DNA of 64,000 nucleotides from Talpa occidentalis (lineage: Eukaryota > Chordata > Mammalia > Eulipotyphla > Talpidae), in the NCBI RefSeq assembly GCF_014898055.3, contig NW_023601754.1:45563013-45627012 (forward strand), written 5' to 3'. Position 1 is the first letter of the stretch. The number at the start of each line of letters is the position of its first letter. Position numbers and translations under genes: made by a program. Below, in pieces: positions 45,230-56,820 of this stretch. The notes beneath the pieces were generated by a model that saw nothing but the letters and a program-made list of their open reading frames with translations, was not told the DNA's origin and ran no database searches.

Positions 45230-46413
45230 AAAAGCCAACACACAAGTGATTTTGCTGTAGTTCACCACTGAGAGAATGGATGAGAGAATGGAAACATCAC
45301 CGGGCCTGCCAGCCCTAAAATGGTACAGTGTGGTACAGTGGGCGAAGAGTTCCAAGGAACAGTTAAGTTTCAGCAAAATAGCATCCCTCTCATTAAATTA
45401 ATGTTTGTAATTTGAATTTCATGGGCTTTGTTGCTTTGTGTGTATTTAATTTGCAAATAGATTCTGTCTCTTCAGTGGCACAAAAGCTGTAAATTTTAGG
45501 AAAGGATGCCTTATTTTACCATCATTTATGCCTGGTTTAATAAAGAATGATTTGTCAGTGCTGGGGGATCCAAAGCAATTTTAATTTTTTCTTTTCAAAA
45601 AGACCCATCGTTCTATGGAGGTATGAGGAAAAAGGCATTCTCCTTTGAAATGCTACAACCTGTTCAGAAAGTCACCTGCCATGTAGTTCTAGACCACAGC
45701 AGTGAGTCTACAATGAGATAAACTGTCAACTGTGCCACTGTTTGGAGGAAAGGCCCAGAACAATCTCAAAGTCTACCTGGTCTACAAAGGTGGTGTTTTC
45801 AGACAGTGGCATTTGTAAATATTTTTCAATTCCTTTTTTATCAAGTTGAAAAATCTGTCAGAGCGCATTTTGACAGAGCATCCGTGTCCAAAAGAACTTT
45901 CTGTACTAATGGAAATGGTCTAGATCAGTACAAACTTCTAACTACAAGTGCTAAGGAGTACCTAACAATGCAATGGACACATATGAAAAACTAAACTCTT
46001 CATTTTTTAAAATTTTAATTCAATTCAAATTCACACAACTGCAAGTAGCCCATGGCTGCCACACAGGACACCACAGATATACCAATTTCTCACTAACTTA
46101 AGGCTTTCCAACCTCTATTTTAAAATCAGGGAGAAAAATAAAACCTTGAAATCTGTCAACATCTAGTTCACATTCTTGCAAAGCAACAACTGGCTGGAGC
46201 TGAGCAGCTGAAGCTGCCTTTAGACAGAGTTTATATTCTCCAGTTTGTCACAGTCCCCACTACTCCCTAATCTCCCCGCTTCGCCCCCCCACCCCCCGCC
46301 CATCCTGGACACATTTGAGTTTATAATGGTGATTTGTACTGTTCCCCTTGGTTGACCTGTCTTCACGTCTTCACTCAGTTTCACCAAATGAAACCCTTTA
46401 AAATGGAGCCTGA

Positions 46414-46712
46414 GGGCCTCCTTGGTGGTGCAAGGGGCTAAGCACCACACTATGAAGCAAACCACAGCCTCTACAGCACGAGTTCGATCCCCGGCCAGCC
46501 AGGGAGCAACCCACATGGCGTGGCAGACCTCTCCTGTCTCGCCCGCTGCTCCCCTCAGCAGTGTATACTTACTTCAGTCAGTCTGCCTGTTCTGTTCCCC
46601 ACTCTGTCTCTGGTGAATCCTCTCACCCCCACCCCCCGCATCTCTGGCCTGTACCCCAGCTCTTGTATGCATAAATAAAATTTAAAAAATAAATAAATAA
46701 ATAAATAAAAAT
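46414..46712 (+). mobile_element. tRNA-derived SINE
   Basis: Full-length copy with a perfect 14-bp target duplication, AAAATGGAGCCTGA (46400-46413, 46713-46726). Confidence 0.95.
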
Positions 46713-47339
46713 AAAATGGAGCCTGAATACCCCTACCCTATGGAGAATATTCTCAACACAACAAAGTTTGATATTACCTCTGAACTCAGATCAGCACTTG
46801 TCTGACAAAGCACTTGACACCTGTTTCAACTGTCTTCACGATTTAACTGTCTTTCAGGTTCTTGTATTTCTCCCAGTCTACAAGCTGTAGAGTGGCTGCA
46901 ACTCTGCCTTTTGTGTCAGTGCTCCACACAGCATCTTTCCTGGCACAGACTTTGATCAAAGAAAGCTCTCAGCTTCCCTGTCATCCATGAGTGACAGGAT
47001 TCCATTGTGCCACCTTTTTTCTCTTTGAAAAGTCCCCAACCTGTTGTCCTGTCCTGCCAGCTTTTTTTTTTTTTTAACTATAAGTACCACATGCTCAAAC
47101 TTTCCCTTTTAGCACCCGTGTTGCTGGGGAGAGAGTGTGATCACTTCTCACTAGTATCAGGTTGTTGGGTGCTGGGAGCTAAGAGAGACTTATAGCTGCT
47201 ACCCTAGCCAGGCAAATTCTTTCCTTATTTTCCCACTCCAAATGGTATTGGAAACTACAGACACTCCTGCCATGTCTAGATAGGGCCATGGCCTCCAGTT
47301 CTCAAAGACCTCACTTATCTTCCTGCCTGACTCCTCTAA

Positions 47340-47570
47340 TTATCATTATAAAAATAACAATAGCAGCCAACATTTATGGAGGCTTTATTCTATGCCAGTC
47401 ACCACCATAGTCACTTAGAAATGATCTCATTTAATTCCCAAATTATATGATCAAGCTTATTTTGCTAAGAGGTAAAGACAGTCCAGAAAAGTTAAATTAC
47501 TTGCCCAAGCCCCAATGAGACTAATGTCAGAGACTCACATTTAAGCACTCCACCTGCCATGATTCTACCT
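47340..47570 (+). repeat. MIR element
   Basis: MIR-like order from CAACATTTATGGAGGC to AAATTACTTGCCCAAG. Confidence 0.6.
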
Positions 47571-49729
47571 TTCTGATAGAGACTCCTGCCACCACTCTGC
47601 ACCTACATTCTTAAGTAGAACAATGAAGGAAGACACCCTTCTCTAGCCATATAACCAAGATATAATTTTAGCCAGAAAATTAACTCATTTCTAATCATAC
47701 ATCAAAACAGATTTAAAGCTTACATTGGTAAAAAGAAAGACATAGAGGAATGAGAAGGCTGGGATTGCAATTTCCAGAGAAAATTCTTACATGGAATTAT
47801 CTAAAGAAGGAAAAAGAGACACCAAGTTTCTCACTCTAAAAGGTGATCCTGGCAGAAAATGCAAAAAAAAAAAAAAAAAGCATTAAAATCTAGAAAAGCA
47901 GTTTTCACAATGAAGTGGACGGGGAGGGAGGAAAACCCTGGGGTACTCAAGAGTCATTCAGGGATCCTTCAAGGTCAAAGTTATTTTCATGCTACTACTC
48001 AGATCTTATCTGCCTTTTTCATTCTCAGCAAAACTTTCGAGAGGTTACAGGGTATATCTCAAGAGGCTTGCAGGTATGAGAATCCAGGTTAATGTTGAGA
48101 ACATAAAACAATGCCACTATTCTCACTGAAACTTTTGTTTTCTGAAATACAGTTTTTTAATAACAGTATCAATGCTATTAATATAGAACAAATCAATGAT
48201 TGCTCTTTTTAAATGAACTAATAAATATATTTAAAGTATATTAAACTTGTAACACAGCAAATATCTCGGTAGAGTTTACATACACAAACTCTGTGATCTT
48301 CAAGCATGCTTAAGTGTAAAGCGTTTCCCAAGATCAAAGTTTAAGAACTGCTGCTCTAAAAGGAAATAGTCCCACATGCCCAAGTGTGTGTGTGTGTCTA
48401 ACACAGAACTAAGCCTCAATCAAAAATTCCAAGCTGGGGACCAGCAGACATAATGATTACTTTATACATTGCCTTTAAAAATTAAATTCCTTGTCAGCAT
48501 TTGAAAAGGTTTACATGAAACAGTGTTCTGGTGTCTTTTCAAAAATAACTTCAGTTCTGGCAAGACTAGTTTTGCATTTCCCTGTAGATGCTTGCAATTG
48601 TTGGCTTCACCTAGCTGGGGCACACGATCTTTGATCATACTCTCCTCCTTTTCCTGCCCATCTCCCGTGGGTATCTAAGTTGCTACCCTGAACCAAAGAA
48701 TGAAAAAGTCTTTGCAATAAACGATAAAATATACACCAACCTAGTAAATGTCCACATTCCTCCAGAGAGGTCAACAGAGACCATAAATAATGCTCTTCTT
48801 GCCTTTACTTCCCAAAGCAGCTACAGGTATAGTCTCACTATTGGGACAGATATTCTTAGATAGATTAGAAACCCTCTGACAAAGGAGATGTCTTGGGACA
48901 GTGCAAAGGGGCAAAACTCACCAGAAAAGCAAGTGAATAAATCTCCCGGGAAGAAGAGGGTTCAATTTAGGCCCCACAAAGAGGGGGGTTCAGGTGACAG
49001 ATCATTGGGTATTTCCTCTTGGAAGACGTGATGGTAAATTCAAGACACTCATCCAACTTCTTCTGCCCTGAAAGCAGGTGGTGGAAAGGAAGGGGCAGTC
49101 AGAACTTGGGTCCCCCCAAAAGGAAGGACACGGGTGTGAAATTGGGGGAGATGGGCAATTTCTGGAAGAAGGAAAAAAGCAATCCTAAACTGGAGGAATC
49201 AAGGTGGAGCAAAGGGTTTTGTTGTTAGGGGAAAGTTACTATTTTTCTTGCCTTATTTTCGACCACCCCTCCCTAAGGGATCTGGAGGAGGGTTTTGCTG
49301 GGAGAAGCCTCGTTGGGGTGGAACTGGTGATGAAATGGGATTTTTGTTGGCGAGTAAGGGGTTAGGGTTGGAACATTAAGTATTAGACCAGAGAGAAACT
49401 GGAAGGACTAAGTTGGTTTGTCCTGAGTGGAAAGATTTTCCAAAAAGGGGGACTTCGAGGTGAGAAGAAAGGATTTTTGCTGGAATGTGATCGAGAACAG
49501 AGAAAAAAAAAATCGGGGAAAGAAAAAAGTTTCTTGCTAGAGGAAGTACCTAAAAGGAGGGGGCGAGGGGGTAATCAAGGAAAATAGGAGAGACGTTGGT
49601 TTTGCTCGAATATCCGAAAAAGAGACAAAACTGGGTCCCCTAAAATACAACAATTCAGGAGGAAAGAGGATTTTTAGCAGAAGGAGCCTGGAAGGGGAAT
49701 GCAAGGCCGAGATGCAGAAAGTGCGGAGG

Positions 49730-50850
49730 TCGGGTAGGGCCCACGGCGCGCGAGCTGGGGAGCTGCGAGGGGGCAGTTGGGGCCTGGGGGGGGGGTAGGA
49801 AAGAAAAAGGGGTGCAGCGAACCCCAGGGAGCGTCTTCTCCAAGGGGGAAGGGGTTGCGGGGGTGCAGTGGGGCCCGGAACTGTTGGGGTGCAGAAGGTG
49901 CGTGCGTGACGCAGGGTGAGGGGCGCCCGCCGCGCCTGCTGCGCCCCTCGGAAAGGGAGATGGGCACCCTAAAAGGCAAATATATAAACGAATTAGATTT
50001 TTTTAAGGGGGGAGGGGTTGAAAATGAGGAAGGGGCAGGAAAGGGGGGGTAGGGAGGAAGGGGAGGGGGCAGGGGCAGCAGCAACCGGGTTTTACCCGCC
50101 CCGGGGGCTCGCGCGCCGGGCCTCGAGCCTCGCGCCTCGCGGGCCTCCCAGCGGTCCTCTGCCGGCCCGCACCGCTTGCCGGCCCGGCGCGCACGCGCAC
50201 GAGCAGCCCCTTCTGCTCCCGGAGCGCCCGGCTCACCCGCGGCGCGGGCGCGCGGGCGTGGCCGCGGGCGGCCCAGAGAGGCCTCGAGCGCTCCTCGAGC
50301 CGCCCGGGCTCTCAGCGCGTGCCTCCCGGCCGCGCAGGCTCGGCAGCAATCAGACGAGCGCGGCGGGGCGGAGCCGCTAGGGGGCGGGGCTTGACGCAGT
50401 CAGGTGACCGGCGGCCGGCGGGAAGGGAGGCGGTTGGTCGCCATTTTGGGAAGAGGGCGGTTGGGGGCGGGACGGCGTGAAGGCGGAGCCCAGAAGGGGC
50501 GGGCGCGGTGGGGAGGGGCGCCCACGACCCGCCGGGAGGCCCTGGGGTCATTGTTTCAGCCGGGCTGCGTCGGAACGCAGCGGGGCCGCCGTCTCGGGTC
50601 TGGGGTGCCGAGGGGCGGCGGCGGCGCGTGGGGCAGGTGCTGGGATGGGGACAGTGCTGCCCTTGCTCGGCGAGCACTGAGCCTCCGGGGCACTGACCCC
50701 GGGTCCAGTCGACGGGGATTCCCCTCCTTGGCCCTTGGCCCTTGACCCCGTACAACCTGTGGAGATAGTCGGGAGCGGTGGTTTGGGGGGCGGGAAGGGG
50801 CATCGCTGACCCCCGCGCCGGGGCTTGGGCTGACGGAAACAGATGGCAAA
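49730..50850. promoter_or_regulatory. CpG island, candidate promoter (ZNF541 5' exon and/or BICRA side)
   Basis: This is a dense CpG and GC-box region, densest at 50095-50700. It contains several GGGGCGGGG-type Sp1 boxes and a YY1-like element, GTCGCCATTTTGGG, at 50437-50450. YY1 elements near start sites usually read AANATGGCGNC on the sense strand, which here is the minus strand, so minus-strand transcription towards ZNF541 is suggested. A TATATAAA occurs at about 49979-49986. No protein start was recognised, and open frames here are by-products of high GC. Human ZNF541 is about 35 kb long, which would fit a start here. Alternatively it is a shared or separate noncoding promoter. Confidence 0.6.
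50040..50080 (+). other. G-quadruplex-prone G-rich tract
   Basis: At least five G-runs of three or more (GGGGGGG, GGG, GGGG, GGGGG, GGGG) with short loops lie on the plus strand between about 50043 and 50076, at the edge of the CpG island. This fits the usual pattern for a G-quadruplex. Function is unknown. Confidence 0.6.
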
Positions 50851-51183
50851 ACTGGGTTGCTGTGGCGATGGCACAGCGCAAGTGCTAAAAATGGGGGTGA
50901 CTTTGATGTGTATTTTACTTTTTTTTTTTTTTTAATGCATCCCTGGGAGACACAGACAGGAGGGGAGAGAAGGCATTGTCCATTTAGATTCCTTTGTTCG
51001 GTAAATATTATTTATTGTCTGTTCTGAGATGGAGCAGAGCCCACGGCAAACATCCTTGCCGCAGCTTACGATCTAGGGCAGCACTGTCAAATAAAAATAT
51101 GCCAGCTATGCTATCGAATTTTACATTTCCCAGTAGCTATATCATTTTGTGTGTGTGTTTAAGTGAAAAAAAAGGACTTTTTT

Positions 51184-51292
51184 ATTGTGTGTGTGGGCCC
51201 CTTGCCAGCGGCCGGGGAACGAACCTGCGCTGCAGAAGCTGCGGGCAGCCTCGCAACCCAGCACTCAACCGCTGCGCCACCAGGGGAGGCCC
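51184..51292 (-). mobile_element. SINE copy with tRNA head only, no body or A-tail
   Basis: Only about 109 bp of the tRNA-like head is present (from the GGGCCTCCCC start through the B box, ending GGGGCCCACACACACAAT on the minus strand). The 3' body and A-tail are absent, yet a 14-bp target duplication with one mismatch flanks it (AAAAGGACTTTTTT 51170-51183, AAAATGACTTTTTT 51293-51306). Confidence 0.85.
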
Positions 51293-51439
51293 AAAATGAC
51301 TTTTTTTAAACACGTGAAATTAACTGGATAAGGTGCCTGATTGTGTTATGTTATTTCAACATACAACCAATACAACCTTTTTAATGAGATAATTTACCCT
51401 GTGGGGGAGCTTTAAAATCTGGGTGGGGTTTTTTTGGGG

Positions 51440-51635
51440 GGAGTCCTCCCTGGTGGCACAGGGGTTAGAGTCTCAGTGCTTTCAAGCTATTGCCAGCCAC
51501 TATGGCCTGAGTTCCATCCCCAGCCAGGGAGCTGACCCACTTGGGGCAGCAGATCTCACCTGTCTCATCCGCTGCTCCCATTAGCAGTATATTTTAGTAG
51601 GTCAACCTGTTCTGCTCCCCACTCTTTCACTGTGC
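51440..51635 (+). mobile_element. tRNA-derived SINE, 3'-truncated
   Basis: Head and most of the body (as far as CCCCACTCTTTCACTG) are present. The terminal part and tail are missing and the sequence passes straight into L1. Confidence 0.8.
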
Positions 51636-51659
51636 AGAAGTTATGAAGTTTGATGTGGG

Positions 51660-51960
51660 GAAATGCAAATCAGGAGCGTAAGATAGCATCTCTCACCTGT
51701 GAGAATGTCCTGTAACAAAGGCAAATGTTGGCAAGGGTGGTGAAAAAGGAACCCTCATCCACTGTTGGTGGGGATGGAAATGGTGCACTCACTATGAAAA
51801 ACAGCCTGGAGGGTCCTCAAGGAAATGAAAATACAATTACCTTATCATCCAGCAATTCCACTTCAAGGATTCTATCGAATATGCAAACACTAATTCAAAA
51901 AGGTAAATATAGCCCTGTGCTCCTTAGGCAGGATTTAAATCCCAGGAACAGTTTTAAAAG
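51660..51960 (+). mobile_element. Old LINE-1 ORF2 fragment
   Basis: Recognisable wording GAAATGCAAATCAGGAG and ATCATCCAGCAATTCCACTT. It directly follows a truncated SINE. Confidence 0.65.
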
Positions 51961-53005
51961 ATTTCATTCCTTCTATCATTTAGCAAATATTAAATACTGA
52001 GCTTTTCCCCATCTGCCACACCTGAACTGGGCAGACAAGTAGCTAAGGGGACAGAACCTTGAACAGTGAAATTCTTCTTAGGGGCAGTAGGACTTAACGC
52101 TGAAATACAGTTTCTGGAGAAACATCATGAGTTCCCTAATGGGGCTACATTCTGAGAAATGTATCATTAGGTTATTTAGTCACTGTGCAAACATCGCAGA
52201 GTATATGTAATTACACAAACCTAGATGGTATAGCTGTTAATGCACAAATGAGGGGTACCCCGGGAGCCCCTAACTTGCACACTCTAAAGGGGTCCAGCCA
52301 TCCTTGTACATAAAGACAAAGGAGACGCTTAATGTGAAAGAATTTTAGTAGAATTAGTGTTCATGGAGAAAGATGAGAAGAAGAAAGGGTATTCTAAATA
52401 AAACATCCCAAATTATCCATCCCCTCCTGGGCAAATGTCCAGCCAGATAGGGTTGGCTCAAAGTGGGGCTGCGGAGGCCTGAAAACTTGTCTCGAGTATA
52501 AGCCACCTTCTGGCAGAAAACCATATGAAAGGGCTTCTGAAGCTGGTCCCAGAACGCTGGAACCAAAGAGAAAACTCAAACTACAAATCAAGACAATGGC
52601 TGCCATTGTCAGCCTCCCCACATGTCTCTTTCAAGTGTCTCTACATGTCTCTCCTCCACTGACTCCTCCAAGTTCCCCAAGTCCAAAGCCAAGAAACAAG
52701 CACCCTTCTCTTCTAGTCTCTCACTCTGAGCCCACTTGTTATATGGTTTCACTGGGCTGCTTAGCTCCCTTCCCTAGTTCCCAGTGGCTAGTCTAAGGTG
52801 GCTGCAAGTCAACGGGGGCAGGAACGTGGAGCTGCCTCTGTTACATAGCCTTCTACACACCGAAGCTGTATGGCGCTTCTCATGCATGCAACAATATGGG
52901 TGACTCTTGAAAACCAAGTGTTGCTACTACCTTTTGACTATGACGATAATGCTGCTGTGAACATTCATGTGCAAACATTCAGCTTGAATACCTATAAGCA
53001 TTCTT

Positions 53006-53024
53006 TTTTTTTTTAAAGATAGAT

Positions 53025-53079
<55 letters not shown>

Positions 53080-53315
53080 TACAAGCACTGGGTACAGTCA
53101 GAAGCGCGGGAGGGTGAGAGAATTCACCAGAGCCAGAGCGGGGAACAGAGCAGGCAGAAGGACCGAAGTACACTGCTGAGGGGAGCAGCGGGCGGCAGGA
53201 GAGGACTGCATGCCATATGTGGGACCCTCCTCTGGTGGCCGGGGAGCAGCCAGGGATCGAACCTGCACTGCAGAAGCTGCACGCAGCTTCAACCGCTGCG
53301 CCACTGGGGAGGCCT
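53006..53315 (-). mobile_element. tRNA-derived SINE with (TTTA)n tail
   Basis: Minus-strand CpG-rich copy. 17-bp target duplication with one mismatch (TACCTATAAGCATTCTT 52989-53005, TACCTATAACCATTCTT 53316-53332). The tail has expanded into about 13 TTTA repeats. Part of the D-arm region is deleted. Confidence 0.95.
53029..53080 (+). repeat. (TTTA)n microsatellite in a SINE tail
   Basis: About 13 perfect ATTT units derived from the A-tail of the minus-strand SINE at 53006-53315. Probably polymorphic. Confidence 0.95.
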
Positions 53316-53376
53316 TACCTATAACCATTCTTAGGTTATCTAGAATTGGAATTACTGGGTCATGAAGTAATTTTAT

Positions 53377-53651
53377 TTTTTTTAAGATTTATTTATTTAT
53401 GCATACAAGAACTGGGGTATAGGCCAGAGGTGTGGGGGGTGAGAGGATTCACCAGAGACAGAGTGGGGAACAGAACAGGCAGATTAACTGAAATGCACTG
53501 CTGAGGGGAGCAGAGGGAGAGACAGGAGAGGTCTGCTGCAGCCTATGGGTAGCTCCCTGGCAGGCCAGGGATCAAACTTATGCTGCAGAGGCTGCAGATA
53601 GCTTCATAGTGCTGTGCTTCATTCCTTGCGCCACCAGGGAAGCCCTCACAT
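53377..53651 (-). mobile_element. tRNA-derived SINE, older subfamily
   Basis: Minus-strand copy with 11-bp target duplication AGTAATTTTAT (53366-53376, 53652-53662), interrupting an L1 fragment. Confidence 0.9.
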
Positions 53652-54919
53652 AGTAATTTTATGTTTAACTTGTTGAGGAAGACTGATTTTGAAGGTAGGG
53701 GATTTGCTGGGGCTCAAGAATGAAATGAGTCAAAGCCTATTCCAGAATTTTTGAGTCAAGAATGTGGGTGAATGAATGGTGGAGCTATTCACAGAGATGG
53801 GAACACCAGCAAGGGGGGGGGGGAATAGAGAGTAGAGTGGGAGACATGCTTGGACCCAATAAACTGGGTACTGGAATTGTATATAACTGAATATGTCAGT
53901 ATGCCTCATTGCTATTTCCTTGTGGTCACAAGATGGCAGCTATCATGCCTCGCATGACATGTTCACGCCATTGTCCCAAGTGGGAAAGACAGAAAATAAT
54001 AAGATTTTCAAGAGTCTTTTTTTCAAGAGCATTTTCAAGAGCATTTTTATGAGGATTGTTTCCTGTGGAAAGACACAAAAGCTGCCCTATTCTCTTTCCT
54101 CCCTATATTCATCCATGGCCTTGACTTTATAACCTTTTGGTACCCTCCCACTCTGATTCTGGGCCTAGTCATGGGGCTTGCCTTGACCAGGGATATCAAG
54201 AGATGTGACATCAGCGAAATCTTAATTTGGGTTTGTGGGATTGCGCTCACTCATTTCTGAGCCTCTTCCATCACCAAGAGAACATGCCCAGACAGGCCTG
54301 CCAAGAGGATAAGGTAGAGACACACGGAACACAGTCAAGGTTCTTAGTCACCTGAGCACTGATGTTGATCACTCAACAGCCACTGGCCACCAGACATGGA
54401 AGTGAGCCCCACCAAGATCAGCAGAGCCATGGAACCACCCATCCCTGACTCCAGGTGTATGAACAACAAACACATCAAACTCCAGGAAGGTTTGGTAGTG
54501 ATTTGATAGCCAGCATTATTGTGGCAGTAGAGAGTGGATTCCTTTTCTCAAGCAGCCTTGGATAGAGTGGAGGTAGGGCACATGTCCAACCGCACCTGCA
54601 AGGAAGTCTGTGAAAGGAAGTAACTGGCATGAGAAATGGGGTGGATTGACTTGGGCCAACCAATTGGGAATGGTTCCATTGTCCTCCAAACAAAACTAAG
54701 GTTCTGTTAAGCAAAGATAAGGCCTGAGGATGACTGGAGTTTCTGTTGATGTACTGGTGGGGGAGTGAGGTGGGAGAAGAGCAGGAAAGGGGCTAAATGC
54801 CTGCAAATGGTAAAAGAATCTCAGAGGCCCTGGGAGTAATGATGGTTTCTTTTGGAAAGGGCACTGAGGTGGGAGATGGATCAAGGAGGACTTTAGCATT
54901 ATTAGAAAGATTTTCATTT

Positions 54920-55280
54920 CTACAAAATTTTCAGATTTATCTAAAAATGCGTTAAGTAATTAAAATGCATCAATTAAGGTAAAAACTTGCTTAAATTAAA
55001 ACATTAACTAAGATTGCATGGAAAGTTATTAATGAAAAGAAAATTTATAAATTAAAATCATATTAAAGTTTCTTAAAATTAATTTAAAATCGGTTCATTG
55101 AAATGCTCTTTAAAATTAAATCAAAATCTGTTGATTAAAATTAAGTTAAAATTTTATGATTGAAATTAAAATTTATTAATTAAATTTGACATAAAATTTA
55201 GTGTTTAGACTTCAATTAAGAATGAACTTAAATTAAAACTTAGTCATGAAAATGAAATTATTAGATTAAATTTAAATTTT
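54920..55280. repeat. AT-rich degenerate tandem repeat
   Basis: About 360 bp built of decayed units near 18-25 bp with the shape TTAAAATnTGTTnATTgAAA. Four neighbouring units are clear between 55075 and 55185. Almost no G or C. Confidence 0.65.
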
Positions 55281-55349
55281 CTGCAGATTATGTCCTATAA
55301 TCATCATTCTCCAATGAAAAGAATTCATACAGCATGTAGATAAAGGTGC

Positions 55350-55530
55350 CAAATTATCTTTAGGGCTTTGCCTATAGTAACACACTGAATCTTTGCAAGC
55401 AACCTGAGACAGATGCTAGCATTATCTCCATTTTCCAGATGAGTAAACTGAGGCCATGAGAAAATTTATAAATAAAGAAGTCAGGATGAAAAGATCTGCG
55501 TCTGAAGCCAAGTCCAGGACCCAGCAGCTG
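55350..55530 (+). repeat. MIR element
   Basis: Contains the MIR core (TCTCCATTTTCCAGATGAGT, AAACTGAGGCCATGAG). The 3' end is uncertain. Confidence 0.6.
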
Positions 55531-56599
55531 TGTGGTCTGCGGGGGATCCTGAGTTTCTGCACCACAGATCAGGGACAGCGATCCATCCGACTGGAAGATC
55601 ACGAAGTAAAAATGGAAAGACTTCCAGAAAGCCCAGCCCCCAAAGGAATGGTATGGGCAAGTGCACTTTCCCAAGCCAATGCAGTCTCGAGCCCCAAGCT
55701 GATGAATTAGTTGAGCAGGTTTGTGACCAGAGATTTCTTTGTTTGAAAGCTCCTGGGAGATCCTTGTGTGCAGCCAGGTTTGGGAATCTTGTGACCATAG
55801 GAATCTCAAGAAACTCAGACTCATATCCTCCCAGTGTTCTCCTGGGCCAGTGAGGAATGAAGCTGCCACCTCCCTGGCTCTCCTGCACACAGAACACTAG
55901 ATCCTTTCAGCAGATTGGGACGGTGCTTCTCCCATTGGGATCAAGAAGGTTCTCTATGGTTGGGGAACCCTGGAAAATATGAGAATGCACAGGAGGGCCA
56001 GCCAGAGAAGAAGAGGCCAGGAGTTCCAGATTCAACTCGGAAAATAGCAGGCATTTGGAAAGAAGACAATCAGGAAGGACACAGAAAAAGAAGAACCAGA
56101 GAAGTGGAAGAAAAAACATGGAAAGTGAAGACCTATTGGAGTGAAGGGGAAAGAGACACTCCAGGAGTGAGGGTCTGGAAGTCCAAGGTCAAGGCACTGG
56201 CAACCCTGGTCACGGGCCTCTCCTCTCCTCTGGCCTTCCCTGTCGTCTCCACGTTTTCACGTTGCTCCATCCTACCTTCCATGATTCATCTTTTGAGTCA
56301 CTTCTTTCAAGCACCCTTAAACTCATCACCTCTCTGGGTCCTCTGGAGTCATACTTGGCCAAGCTCCAGAGGTCTGGCTCTTAGGTGCTGGCTGAAAGCA
56401 GCAGGAGGAAACCACCCAGCCAGACAGACAGGTTTTGCCCGAAACAGAGAAATCACGGATGGCTCTGGTCTTGCTTTTCTGCTACTTCTTTCCAGGCCTG
56501 CCCTCCAGCTGATGACCACGTCCCAAACTTCCCTGGGCAAACTCAAGCCATCACATGGGAAGCGCCTGGTTGGCCATCTGCAGAGAGGCCCTTTCAATT

Positions 56600-56820
56600 A
56601 CCCCCTCCCCCAGATTCCATCCCCTCTCCCTTCTTTTTTCATTTTTCCCCCTTTTCTTCCTCATCCCCCTCCCTCTTCCCTTCCTCTTCTCCTCCGGCTC
56701 CTCTTCTCTTCCCACTCTTCCCCATTCTCTTCTCTTTTCCCTTCCCCCTTCCTCACTCCCTCTTCCTCTTTCTTCTCCTTCCTCTCCTCCTCTTCTTCCT
56801 CCTCCCCCATCCTCCCTGCA
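56600..56820 (+). repeat. Long polypyrimidine tract
   Basis: About 220 bp almost purely C and T on the plus strand, with only a few purines. The mirror-like C/T blocks could form triplex (H-DNA). It accounts for the Pro/Ser/Phe/Leu-rich open frames here. Confidence 0.85.

Larger units (their letters stand above)
38615..49700. other. Region upstream of ZNF541 exon 1
   Basis: This stretch is either the first intron of ZNF541 (if its promoter is the 50-kb CpG island) or intergenic DNA. It holds SINEs at 40372, 43080, 44666, 44950 and 46414, L1 remnants (39300-40360, 41200-41660, 42190-42490), MIR copies (38640-38830, 43750-44035, 47340-47570) and a tRNA-Gly half insertion at 43925. No protein-coding exon was recognised. 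48100-49000 shows nothing I can name, and 49000-49700 is purine-rich and unassigned. Confidence 0.55.

Noticed and set aside
50018..50881. Overlapping open frames on both strands in the 50-kb CpG island
   Set aside because: Same reason: they are low-complexity Ala/Arg/Gly/Pro products of GC-rich DNA with no exon structure.
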